A stretch of 64,000 nt of DNA. Source: Bin5 sp965204705. GTDB lineage: Bacteria; Chloroflexota; Anaerolineae; Caldilineales; Caldilineaceae. The position numbers and the translations under genes were made by a program. The stretch spans positions 5,456,001-5,520,000 of the forward strand of contig OZ242006.1 in assembly GCA_965204705.1 (NCBI GenBank). Reading direction: 5' to 3'. Positions 31,592 to 38,472 of the stretch are shown here, piece after piece; position 1 is the stretch's first letter, and every line of letters starts with the position of its first letter. The notes below the pieces were generated by a model that made no database searches, was not told where the DNA came from, and worked only from the letters and a program-made list of their open reading frames with translations.

Positions 31592-31680
31592 TGAATGACC
31601 CCGCGTGTGCAGGGGAACCATCTCTAAAGAGATGGTAATCTTAGCCTGAATTGGTCTATCCTCGCGTGTGCGAGGCAAAT
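31592..31680 (-). CRISPR. Antisense degenerate mini-CRISPR (one pseudo-spacer, two pseudo-repeats)
   Basis: Read on the minus strand: pseudo-repeat 1 (31680-31653) ends CGCGAGGATAGACC; a 33-nt pseudo-spacer (31652-31620); pseudo-repeat 2 (31619-31592) begins GGTTCCCCTGCACACGCGGGG. Repeat 1 keeps the crRNA 5' handle (ATAGACC) and has lost its 5' end; repeat 2 keeps the 3' hairpin and has lost its handle. In repeat 1 a C-to-T and a G-to-A change are paired in the stem (repeat positions 8 and 19). The outcome is one crRNA-like RNA with a normal handle, 33-nt guide and hairpin. A minus-strand -10 candidate TACAAT (31718-31713) overlaps the casA promoter. A weak hairpin and TTTTT follow at 31572-31543. 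Confidence 0.85.
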
Positions 31681-31693
31681 TTCAAAGCAGCCC

Positions 31694-31722
31694 TTGACTT
31701 GCTACGAGCCATATTGTATACT
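31694..31722 (+). promoter_or_regulatory. Promoter of the casA-to-cas2 operon
   Basis: TTGACT (31694-31699), 17 bp, TATACT (31717-31722): the best promoter in the island. The expected start site is near 31729. The predicted protospacer of the antisense mini-CRISPR (31730-31761, with AAC at the PAM position 31727-31729) begins right there, so Cascade binding would block initiation or escape. Confidence 0.8.
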
Positions 31723-31733
31723 CGTAAACATTC

Positions 31734-31811
31734 ATGCTAAAATTAGCCTTAAGTGGCTGTATTGTTCCATTTCTTTTCAGTATACGCAAACAGGAGGTCT
31801 GCATCAAGTGA
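31734..31811 (+). CDS. 25-codon leader ORF overlapping the casA start
   Basis: ATG 31734 begins a 25-residue reading frame (MLKLALSGCIVPFLFSIRKQ then EVCIK) whose TGA overlaps the casA GTG as GTGA, an arrangement that favours translational coupling. ATG is only about 5 nt from the predicted transcript start, so it would be leaderless. Early codons CTA, AAA, TTA are unlike the GC-rich backbone. It might be a leader peptide, a CreT-like element, or chance. Confidence 0.3.
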   Translation: MLKLALSGCIVPFLFSIRKQEVCIK

Positions 31812-33403
31812 CTTTCAACATTCTAGAGGGCCCTCTTATCAGAATTTCTACGTCAAGCGGGCCGGTTGTCCGCGCGTCGTTGCCGGCGGTCTTTGCGGCG
31901 TTGATGCGGGATGAGGTTGAGGCCTTCCCCGCGCTAAGGCCCCATCAGCGCCACGCGTGGCATGCTTTTCTGGCACAGTTGGGCGCGGTGGCGCTGCAGC
32001 GCGCAGGCCTGAACGGACCGCCGGACAGCGCCGAAGAATGGCGGCGCATACTGCGCGAACTGACTTCAGACTTTCCCGACGATGAACCCTGGCGTCTCGT
32101 TGTGGAGGACATCACCAGACCGGCATTCATGCAGCCGCCTGCCCTTTCGGAAGACAGGCTCAAGGACTACAGGACGGCTGTTCCGACGCCGGACGGACTG
32201 GATATGCTGGTCCTTTCGAAGAATCACGACATCAAGTCGGCTGTGGCGATGCGGGCTGAGGCGGACGACTGGATTTTTGCGCTGGTGACGCTGCAGACAA
32301 TGGAGGGTTACGCAGGAAAATACAATTATGGGATATCCCGCATGCCTAGCGGATACGGAAATCGTCCTGCTTTTAGCATTACCCCATCTGTACGTTATGG
32401 ACTCCATATCAAACGCGATATTGTAGGACTCCTAGAGCATCGGCAGTCGCTTTTGACTGAGTATCCGATGTCCCAGGCCGGTTTTGGTTTGGTGTGGCTT
32501 ATCCCCTGGGATGGCACGAAAGCAGAAGCGTTGCTTCTCACCGCTCTCGATCCTTTCTATATTGAGATTTGCCGCCGGATACGATTGCAATTTCAGGGCG
32601 AACAACTGAAAGCCACAAGTGCCAACTCGGATTACAGACGAATTGTTGATGTCAAGGGCCTGACCGGAGATCCTTGGGCACCGACTAGCAAAGTGCCCAA
32701 CAAGCAAGGAACTCCCACAGCCTTTCTGGGCCCGCGGAAACTAGGTTACGCGAGGGTAGTGGAAGGTCTCACCTCTTCCGATTGGGGACAACCTTGCCTA
32801 TTACGCCCAGTTCGGTCTGAGCGAGATTCCCTGGGAACAATGCAATTGGTGGCCCGAGGGATGGTACGCGGAGAAGGCGGAACAGAAGGCTACCACGAAC
32901 GCATCATTCCACTGAAGCCCAAAACGATGCAGGCTTTGGGCAAAGCCAAAGGCGCGCAGGAATTGGGAGAAATTGCCAGGGATCGTATAACGCAGGTTGG
33001 TATCGTGCAGAGTATTTTGCGTCACGCCGTAGCTACATTAGCTGCCCATGGCAACAGCGATCCCAAAATGCATAGGAATGGCCACCCGTCACCCAATGAC
33101 CTCGCTAGACCATGGATAGCCCAATTGGATGCTGTTGTGGACAGTAGCTTTTTTGAAGATCTGCAAACCGAATTCGAAGCAGACCCCGGGGAGCGCAAGA
33201 ATATCCGCATTCGTTGGCTGATGAATGGGCAAGATGGTGTTGTGGATCTGGCCCATAACATTCTGTTTCGTGCCGAAGAAGCGTTACCTTGCCGAGTGGC
33301 TCACCGCTACCGCGCCCGCGCCAACGCTGAGAGCCTGTTCAAAGGAAGAATTCGAGGGCCGCAAGGATTGCCGTTTCTAATTAAAGATGGAGAGGAGAAA
33401 TAA
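31808..33403 (+). CDS. casA: Type I-E Cascade large subunit Cse1/CasA (Cas8e)
   Basis: Cse1 (531 aa) reads the PAM and recruits Cas3. It starts TFNILEGPLIRI, then ALRPHQRHAWHAFLAQLGAVAL and WRLVVEDITRPAFMQPP, in line with family members, and ends with the four-helix C-terminal part. GTG 31808 lies 10 nt after AGGAGG; a frame open from 31694 would run through the promoter. From about 32300 the base composition falls visibly towards A+T compared with the first 500 bp and with cas7e. casB starts 2 bp after the stop. Confidence 0.93.
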   Translation: MTFNILEGPLIRISTSSGPVVRASLPAVFAALMRDEVEAFPALRPHQRHAWHAFLAQLGAVALQRAGLNGPPDSAEEWRRILRELTSDFPDDEPWRLVVEDITRPAFMQPPALSEDRLKDYRTAVPTPDGLDMLVLSKNHDIKSAVAMRAEADDWIFALVTLQTMEGYAGKYNYGISRMPSGYGNRPAFSITPSVRYGLHIKRDIVGLLEHRQSLLTEYPMSQAGFGLVWLIPWDGTKAEALLLTALDPFYIEICRRIRLQFQGEQLKATSANSDYRRIVDVKGLTGDPWAPTSKVPNKQGTPTAFLGPRKLGYARVVEGLTSSDWGQPCLLRPVRSERDSLGTMQLVARGMVRGEGGTEGYHERIIPLKPKTMQALGKAKGAQELGEIARDRITQVGIVQSILRHAVATLAAHGNSDPKMHRNGHPSPNDLARPWIAQLDAVVDSSFFEDLQTEFEADPGERKNIRIRWLMNGQDGVVDLAHNILFRAEEALPCRVAHRYRARANAESLFKGRIRGPQGLPFLIKDGEEK

Positions 33404-33405
33404 CG

Positions 33406-34377
33406 ATGTCGCAACAGCAACCTCCTGTCACTGGCGCAGAATCCCGACGCAAAGAAGATCCATCCATTCCCACCGAACGATCTTCACGTGAACAACACTT
33501 TACTCAGGAGGTGATCGACAAAGCCCAGCATTATGGATGGCAGCCATTCCATCTCCGAGATCGCGAAAGTGCGGCAATTGTTCGCGGCAGAGGCTTTCCG
33601 GACCTGGTAATGTTTCGGGGAGATCAGCTAATCATAGCCGAACTAAAGCGGGACGAAGCCAGCCAGCTGTCGGCCGATCAGGTTGGATGGATGGATGCAT
33701 TTCGCCAGCACGTGCCTGCCTATGAATGGCGTCCCAGAGATTGGGACGAAATTGAGAGCGTTCTGAAACACGGCGCCGAAATCCGAAATGATGGCATGAC
33801 TCCGCCCCCTGCAAGAAAGTTTCTGAGCAGCAGCCAGATGCCGAAGAATTTCCATACTGCTATACAGGGCCTCGCGGAAGCAATTGAAGACAAAGATTTC
33901 AATCGCGGCGACAGATCGAAACTGCGCCGCATTGACCCTGACAATCCAGATACCGCTGCCTTCTGGAGACTATTAGTCAGAGCGGGAATGCCGGAAAACC
34001 CCGACATTAGCAAATGGGGACTAATCATACACGGCATGGCGCTAATGTCCCATGGCGCGGGACTAGCGCACAATCATCGAATATCCGTTGGCCGTGTGCT
34101 GTATCAAGGCGGAGGGAAGAGAGTTCCCTTTTACTCTGAGAGACGTTTATCGACTCTGCTCGCAGCTCGAGGGCCTACGTTGCGGCGTCTGCTGGCGAGG
34201 CTGTTCCGTATGCTGTCAACTGAAGGATGCGCTTTCAATTGGTTCGAGATGGCAGAATTTATCCTTTACGAAGGATACGACGAAGGCCGGGCTGACCAAG
34301 CCCGAGTCGAAATTGCCCGCGACTATTACATTGCCGAGCGGCGTAGCTCACTAACAGCTCAAACTGACCAATCATAA
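33406..34377 (+). CDS. casB: VRR-NUC nuclease domain fused to Cascade small subunit Cse2/CasB
   Basis: A 323-aa protein, about twice the usual Cse2 length. Residues 140-312 are Cse2, the dimeric subunit on the Cascade belly: FNRGDRSKLRRIDPDNPDTAAFWRLL, SHGAGLAHNHRISVGRVLYQ, PFYSERRLSTLLAARGPTLRRLL, VEIARDYYIAERR. Residues 27-121 match a VRR-NUC domain, a PD-(D/E)XK-type nuclease fold: E29 in the first helix, GFPD with D66, AELK with E79 and K81, LSADQ with Q92, then YEWRPRDWDEI. All expected catalytic residues are present. A linker (122-139) joins them in one uninterrupted frame. ATG follows GAGAGGAG. Low GC relative to cas7e. I know of no described VRR-NUC-Cse2 fusion, but could not search. 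Confidence 0.88.
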   Translation: MSQQQPPVTGAESRRKEDPSIPTERSSREQHFTQEVIDKAQHYGWQPFHLRDRESAAIVRGRGFPDLVMFRGDQLIIAELKRDEASQLSADQVGWMDAFRQHVPAYEWRPRDWDEIESVLKHGAEIRNDGMTPPPARKFLSSSQMPKNFHTAIQGLAEAIEDKDFNRGDRSKLRRIDPDNPDTAAFWRLLVRAGMPENPDISKWGLIIHGMALMSHGAGLAHNHRISVGRVLYQGGGKRVPFYSERRLSTLLAARGPTLRRLLARLFRMLSTEGCAFNWFEMAEFILYEGYDEGRADQARVEIARDYYIAERRSSLTAQTDQS

Positions 34378-34397
34378 TCTCTGAAGGAGTCCTAATA

Positions 34398-35567
34398 ATG
34401 ACTACCGCACGTTTTTTGCAGATTCACAGTCTCCATTCCTACCCGGCTGCGCTGCTGAACCGCGATGACAGTGGGTTGGCTAAGCGTATGCCGTTCGGCG
34501 GCGCGGTGCGCACCCGCATCTCATCGCAGTGTCTGAAGAGGCACTGGCGCACGGCCGACGACGAATACGCGATTCACAACATTTCCAACGCGGCCAAGGC
34601 GATACGCTCGCGCAATGTGATCGACCGCGAGGTGATTCTGCCGCTGCGGGAGGGCGGCGGGATCGACGACGAGGTGCTGACTGCGGTTGAGGATGCCTTC
34701 AACGTGGGGGTGTACGGCAGCAGCGGCACGAGCGAATCGGGGCGTCAGCCCCTCCTGCTCGGTCTGCCCGAGGTGACGTATCTGCGCGACAAGGCTGAGG
34801 CTATCTGCCGCGCGCACGTGCATGATGCCAAGGCCGCCGGCCAGAGCGCGAAGGATCTGTTTGGCAAAGCGGAACGCGGTAACTTCAGGGCATTCCGCGA
34901 GGAGACGGCTCTCCCAGGCGGGCTGGAAAGCGCGCTTTTTGGGCGCATGGTGACATCGGCCCCGGACGCCAATATCGATGCCGCGGTCCACGTGGCCCAT
35001 GCCTTCACGGTCCATCGCGAGGAGAGCGAGAGCGACTATTTCTCGGTCGTCGACGACTTGCAGCGGGACGATGAAGATGCCGGCGCGGCGCACATCGGCG
35101 ATACCGAGTTGACGGCGGGCCTTTTCTACGGTTACGTGGTGGTTGACCTGCCCGGGCTTGTCTCCAATCTGGAAGGTTGCGACGCGCAGGAGTGGGACAG
35201 TGCAGACAAGGCCCTTACCGGCAAAGTAATCGAGCATCTGGTGCATCTGATCGCCACCGTATCGCCCGGCGCCAAGCTGGGTTCCACCGCGCCGTATTCC
35301 TATGCCGAACTGATGCTAATCGAGGCCGGGACGCGGCAGCCCCGCAGTCTGGCCAACGCCTTCCGCAATCCTACCCCTGCCCTGACGGCGGACGCAACCG
35401 CGGCCCTGGCTGGATACCTGACCCAACTCGACAACGCCTATGGCGTGCGCGAAGCCCGACGGGTGATGTCGGTGGCTGACTGCGACATTCCCAAGGCGAA
35501 CCGCCTGTGCCTGGACGACCTGGCCGCCTGGACTGCGGGCGCAGTCCAATCCGGGGAGGCGGCCTGA
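34398..35567 (+). CDS. cas7e: Type I-E Cascade backbone subunit Cas7e (CasC/Cse4)
   Basis: Cas7e (389 aa) polymerises along the crRNA guide and makes the backbone of Cascade. It shows the family start (RFLQIHSLHSYPAALLNRDDSGLAKRMPFGGAVRTRISSQCLKRHWR), where the RAMP fold and the crRNA-contacting thumb begin, plus NIDAAVHVAHAFTVH and GSTAPYSYAELMLIE. ATG has AAGGAG upstream. High GC returns abruptly here compared with casB. Confidence 0.96.
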   Translation: MTTARFLQIHSLHSYPAALLNRDDSGLAKRMPFGGAVRTRISSQCLKRHWRTADDEYAIHNISNAAKAIRSRNVIDREVILPLREGGGIDDEVLTAVEDAFNVGVYGSSGTSESGRQPLLLGLPEVTYLRDKAEAICRAHVHDAKAAGQSAKDLFGKAERGNFRAFREETALPGGLESALFGRMVTSAPDANIDAAVHVAHAFTVHREESESDYFSVVDDLQRDDEDAGAAHIGDTELTAGLFYGYVVVDLPGLVSNLEGCDAQEWDSADKALTGKVIEHLVHLIATVSPGAKLGSTAPYSYAELMLIEAGTRQPRSLANAFRNPTPALTADATAALAGYLTQLDNAYGVREARRVMSVADCDIPKANRLCLDDLAAWTAGAVQSGEAA

Positions 35568-35568
35568 G

Positions 35569-36336
35569 ATGCGCCATCTGATACTCGCGCTGGAAGCGCC
35601 GTTGATGGCCTTTGGCGGCGAGACGATCGACAACTATGGCGTCGTCCGCTGGTTTCCCGCCGCTTCGATGCTGACGGGGCTGCTGGCGAATGCTCTGGGC
35701 TGGCGGCGGACCGAGGCCGAACGGCATCAGAGATTGCAGGAGCGCTTGATCTACGCGGCCCGCATCGACCGCGAACCGGCCGGCGGCGTGCGGCTGACTG
35801 ATTTTCAGACGGCCGCCATTTCCAAAAAGGACAGCAGCTGGACGACGCGCGGCGCGGCGGAGGTACGGAAGGGCGGCAACTATACGAACTGGCTGCGCTA
35901 CCGCGACTACCTGGCCGATATGCGCGTGACTGTTGCGTTGAGGATGGAGCAGGCGGCTGCCGGTCCCAGCCTGGATGATCTGGCGGTGGCGCTGGAGAGG
36001 CCGTTCCGCCCCTTGTTCATCGGCCGCAAACACTGTCTGCCATCGGCGCCGCTGCTTGAGGACTTTCAGGAGGGCGAGACGGTCCTGGAGGCCCTGTTGA
36101 CCGCGCCTTTGGGCAGGCGGGATGGACGGACGGAGAGCATTCGCGTGCTGTGGCCTGCTGGCGAGGGTGTAAAGGGTGTTCAGCCCAGCCGCGCCTATAT
36201 GTTGACCGACGAACGCAATTGGATATCCGGCCTGCACGGCGGTGGCCGCAGCGTGTGTGAATCCGCCATCCCCGTGACGCGGTTCCGCGCGGCCGACAGT
36301 GGCGACATGCAACCGAAGGAGGAACAGGCAGCATGA
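35569..36336 (+). CDS. cas5e: Type I-E Cascade subunit Cas5e (CasD)
   Basis: Cas5e (255 aa) caps the crRNA 5' handle. It has LILALEAPLMAFGG, RWFPAASMLTGLLANALGW, the TDFQTAAISKKDSSWTTRG segment and the Gly-rich C-terminal FIGRKHCLPSAPLL, all usual in Cas5e. It starts one base after the cas7e stop and overlaps cas6e by the four bases ATGA, indicating translational coupling. Confidence 0.95.
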   Translation: MRHLILALEAPLMAFGGETIDNYGVVRWFPAASMLTGLLANALGWRRTEAERHQRLQERLIYAARIDREPAGGVRLTDFQTAAISKKDSSWTTRGAAEVRKGGNYTNWLRYRDYLADMRVTVALRMEQAAAGPSLDDLAVALERPFRPLFIGRKHCLPSAPLLEDFQEGETVLEALLTAPLGRRDGRTESIRVLWPAGEGVKGVQPSRAYMLTDERNWISGLHGGGRSVCESAIPVTRFRAADSGDMQPKEEQAA

Positions 36337-37103
36337 CTATTCAGGAGAAAGGCGCTGTCACGAGACATACGCTGAAGATGATTCGAGGCAGCGTAGATCT
36401 GCGTTCCTTCCAGCGTTGGGCGGGTTCGAGACAGTTGATGAGCCGGCAGACGTTCGATGAGGGGTACGCCATGCACTGCTTTCTCGCCGGCGTCTTCGGG
36501 AAGCTGGCGCCACAGCCCTTTCGATTGATTCTTCCAAGGGGAAAGGGCAATCGGCAGGGCGTCTTCTACGGCTATGGCCACGCCGAGGCTGAGGCATTGA
36601 GAGAAGCGGCGGCGCAGTTTGCTGACCCGCTCCAGGCCCAGGTACTGCCCGGCTCCGGCTTGGAGGGCAGGCCGATGCCAGCGACGTGGAAAGGGGGTAC
36701 TCAGCTGGGGTTCGAGCTTCTCACCCGCCCCACGGTACGCCGCGCACGCGGCAACAGGAATCCGGGCGGCGAGGTAGATGCCTTCCAGCGGGAAGCGGAG
36801 CGCTATCCGCCCGGAGCCATGCCTCGCAGCAGGGAGCAGGTCTATATCGATTGGCTGTCGGAGGAGCTGCAACGCCGTGGTGGGGCGGAGCTGGAAACGG
36901 CAAGCCTGGTGTCCTTTCAGCGGACCCGTTCGATACGGGCACTAAGACGGCGGCCATTCGAGGGGCCAACTGCTCTATTGCGGGGTACGATTACGGTTAC
37001 CGATGGCGATGACTTCACAAAATTATTGGGACGCGGCGTAGGGCGGCACCGTTCTTACGGGTACGGAATGCTGCTGTTGCGTCCCGTAGGGAAGTCGGCC
37101 TGA
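36333..37103 (+). CDS. cas6e: crRNA endoribonuclease Cas6e (CasE)
   Basis: Cas6e (256 aa) cuts the CRISPR transcript at the 3' side of each repeat hairpin and stays on it. The catalytic pair fits Tyr45 and His48 in FDEGYAMHCFLAGVF. The C-terminal RAMP Gly-rich loop is GRGVGRHRSYGYGMLLL. Overlaps cas5e by 4 bp. A degenerate repeat, a possible substrate, lies 55 bp after the stop. Confidence 0.95.
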   Translation: MTIQEKGAVTRHTLKMIRGSVDLRSFQRWAGSRQLMSRQTFDEGYAMHCFLAGVFGKLAPQPFRLILPRGKGNRQGVFYGYGHAEAEALREAAAQFADPLQAQVLPGSGLEGRPMPATWKGGTQLGFELLTRPTVRRARGNRNPGGEVDAFQREAERYPPGAMPRSREQVYIDWLSEELQRRGGAELETASLVSFQRTRSIRALRRRPFEGPTALLRGTITVTDGDDFTKLLGRGVGRHRSYGYGMLLLRPVGKSA

Positions 37104-37158
37104 CGAATGGGATTTGCTTGCTAAGTGCACGTTAACAATCGAATACTTTCCACCTCCT

Positions 37159-37186
37159 GGTTCCCTTGCATACGCGGAGATAGACC
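37159..37186 (+). repeat. Solitary degenerate CRISPR repeat between cas6e and cas1
   Basis: GGTTCCCTTGCATACGCGG then AGATAGACC matches the array repeat at 24 of 28 positions, same orientation. The 5' GGTTCCC and the 3' GATAGACC handle are intact; the stem is weakened (two G-U pairs and one C-A mismatch). It is in the cas mRNA, 26 bp before the cas1 start, without a partner repeat downstream. Confidence 0.8.
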
Positions 37187-37212
37187 TTCACTGAATGACA
37201 AAAGGGGAAAGA

Positions 37213-38145
37213 ATGTTAAGAGGAAGACTTGGACTTGAAACCGCCCGCATTCCGCATGCGGACCGCCATGGTCTCCTGTGGCTGTCCCGGGGGGCCCTGA
37301 CTGTGCGGGACGGTACGCTTCGATTCGAACGGGAGAGCCCGGCCGATTCGAAGAGTCCGCTGGAGAGCGGGCAATATGGCATTCCGTTTCAATCGCTTTC
37401 GATGATTCTGCTTGGGCCGGGCTCGACGGTGAGCCATGACGCGTTGCGTCTGATGGCGCGTCACGGCACAGCGCTGGTTGCGGTGGGCGAGGATGGCGTG
37501 CGGTGCTACACCGCGCCGCCGCTGATGCCGGACAGTTCGGAGATAGCCCGCCGGCAGATGCGGGCCTGGGGCGATGCCGCCGGCAGCCGCATCACAATCG
37601 CCCGCAGGATGTACGCGATGCGTCTGGGCGAACTGGTTCCGCACACCGAGATAGACATTCTGCGCGGGATCGAGGGAGCACGCATGAGGCAGACCTACAA
37701 AAACCTGGCCCAGCGGTACGGTATCCGATGGCAGGGCCGCCGCTACGACCGCAAAAAACCCTTAGCCGCGGACATTCCGAACCAGGCGATCAACCATGCC
37801 TCGGTCGCTGTAACCGCCGCAGCGGTGATTGCGGTGACGGCCGTGGGCGCGATTCCGCAGTTGGGCTTCATTCACGAACATAGCGGAGACGCCTTCGCGC
37901 TGGACATTGCCGACCTGTTTCGCGATACGGTTTTGCTTCCGGCCGCGTTTCAGTCCGCCAAGGCCGTAATGGAGAGTCCGAAGCTGGACATCGAGAGGCA
38001 GGCCCGCAAGACGACGGGAGAAATGCTTCGAAGTCAACGCGTTATTCCGGAAATGATTGACCGCATCAAGAAACTGTTCGAAGACATTGCTCCAGTTCAG
38101 GAATCGTCGTCCGGCACGCGGCGAGAATCAGGGGGTAGCCGATGA
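37213..38145 (+). CDS. cas1: CRISPR integrase Cas1 (type I-E)
   Basis: Cas1 (310 aa) integrates new spacers. The metal ligands line up as E154, H221 and D234, with the same spacing (67 and 13) as E141, H208 and D221 of E. coli. ATG 37213 is preferred because AAGGGG is 6-7 nt upstream and the protein starts MLRGRLGLETARIPHADRHG, as in relatives; an ATG at 37195 adds six residues. Overlaps cas2 by ATGA. Confidence 0.95.
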   Translation: MLRGRLGLETARIPHADRHGLLWLSRGALTVRDGTLRFERESPADSKSPLESGQYGIPFQSLSMILLGPGSTVSHDALRLMARHGTALVAVGEDGVRCYTAPPLMPDSSEIARRQMRAWGDAAGSRITIARRMYAMRLGELVPHTEIDILRGIEGARMRQTYKNLAQRYGIRWQGRRYDRKKPLAADIPNQAINHASVAVTAAAVIAVTAVGAIPQLGFIHEHSGDAFALDIADLFRDTVLLPAAFQSAKAVMESPKLDIERQARKTTGEMLRSQRVIPEMIDRIKKLFEDIAPVQESSSGTRRESGGSR

Positions 38146-38429
38146 CGATTGTGGTTACGATCAATGTGGCTGCGCGGTATCGAGGCTTTCTTGCCTCGGC
38201 CATGTTGGAAATAGCGCCTGGCGTGTACACGTCGCCCAACATGACAAGCGGGATACGAAGAAGGGTGTGGGACGTACTTGCCGAGTGGTATGCCGAGATG
38301 CAGCAGGGCTCGATCGTAATGACCTGGCGGGAGCCGTCCGCAGTGGGCGGTCAGAGAATTCAGGTGCTGGGAGAGGCGCCCAAGGAGATCGTCGATGCCG
38401 ATGGTGTTTACCTGGTGAAGTACAATTAG
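38142..38429 (+). CDS. cas2: CRISPR adaptation protein Cas2 (type I-E)
   Basis: Cas2e (95 aa) bridges Cas1 dimers in the spacer-integration complex. It starts MTIVVTINVAARYRGFLASAMLEIAPGVY and contains RRRVWDVLAEW, typical of the I-E (CasB-type operon) Cas2 branch. The start overlaps the cas1 stop by 4 bp. The CRISPR array begins only 43 bp after its stop. Confidence 0.95.
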   Translation: MTIVVTINVAARYRGFLASAMLEIAPGVYTSPNMTSGIRRRVWDVLAEWYAEMQQGSIVMTWREPSAVGGQRIQVLGEAPKEIVDADGVYLVKYN

Positions 38430-38472
38430 GCTGCAACCCCTTTGCAGAACTGACAAGAAAAGATCGCTTAGG
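38430..38472 (+). promoter_or_regulatory. CRISPR leader (very short)
   Basis: Only 43 bp (gctgcaacccctttgcagaa ... gatcgcttagg) separate cas2 from repeat 1. Array polarity (handle ATAGACC 5' of each spacer on the plus strand) puts the leader here. I see no promoter in it, so array transcription probably starts inside cas2 or continues from the cas operon. Confidence 0.5.

Noticed and set aside
36195..36872. 225-codon minus-strand frame over the cas5e-cas6e junction
   Set aside because: Antisense shadow; both plus-strand genes have clear family motifs and an ATGA overlap.
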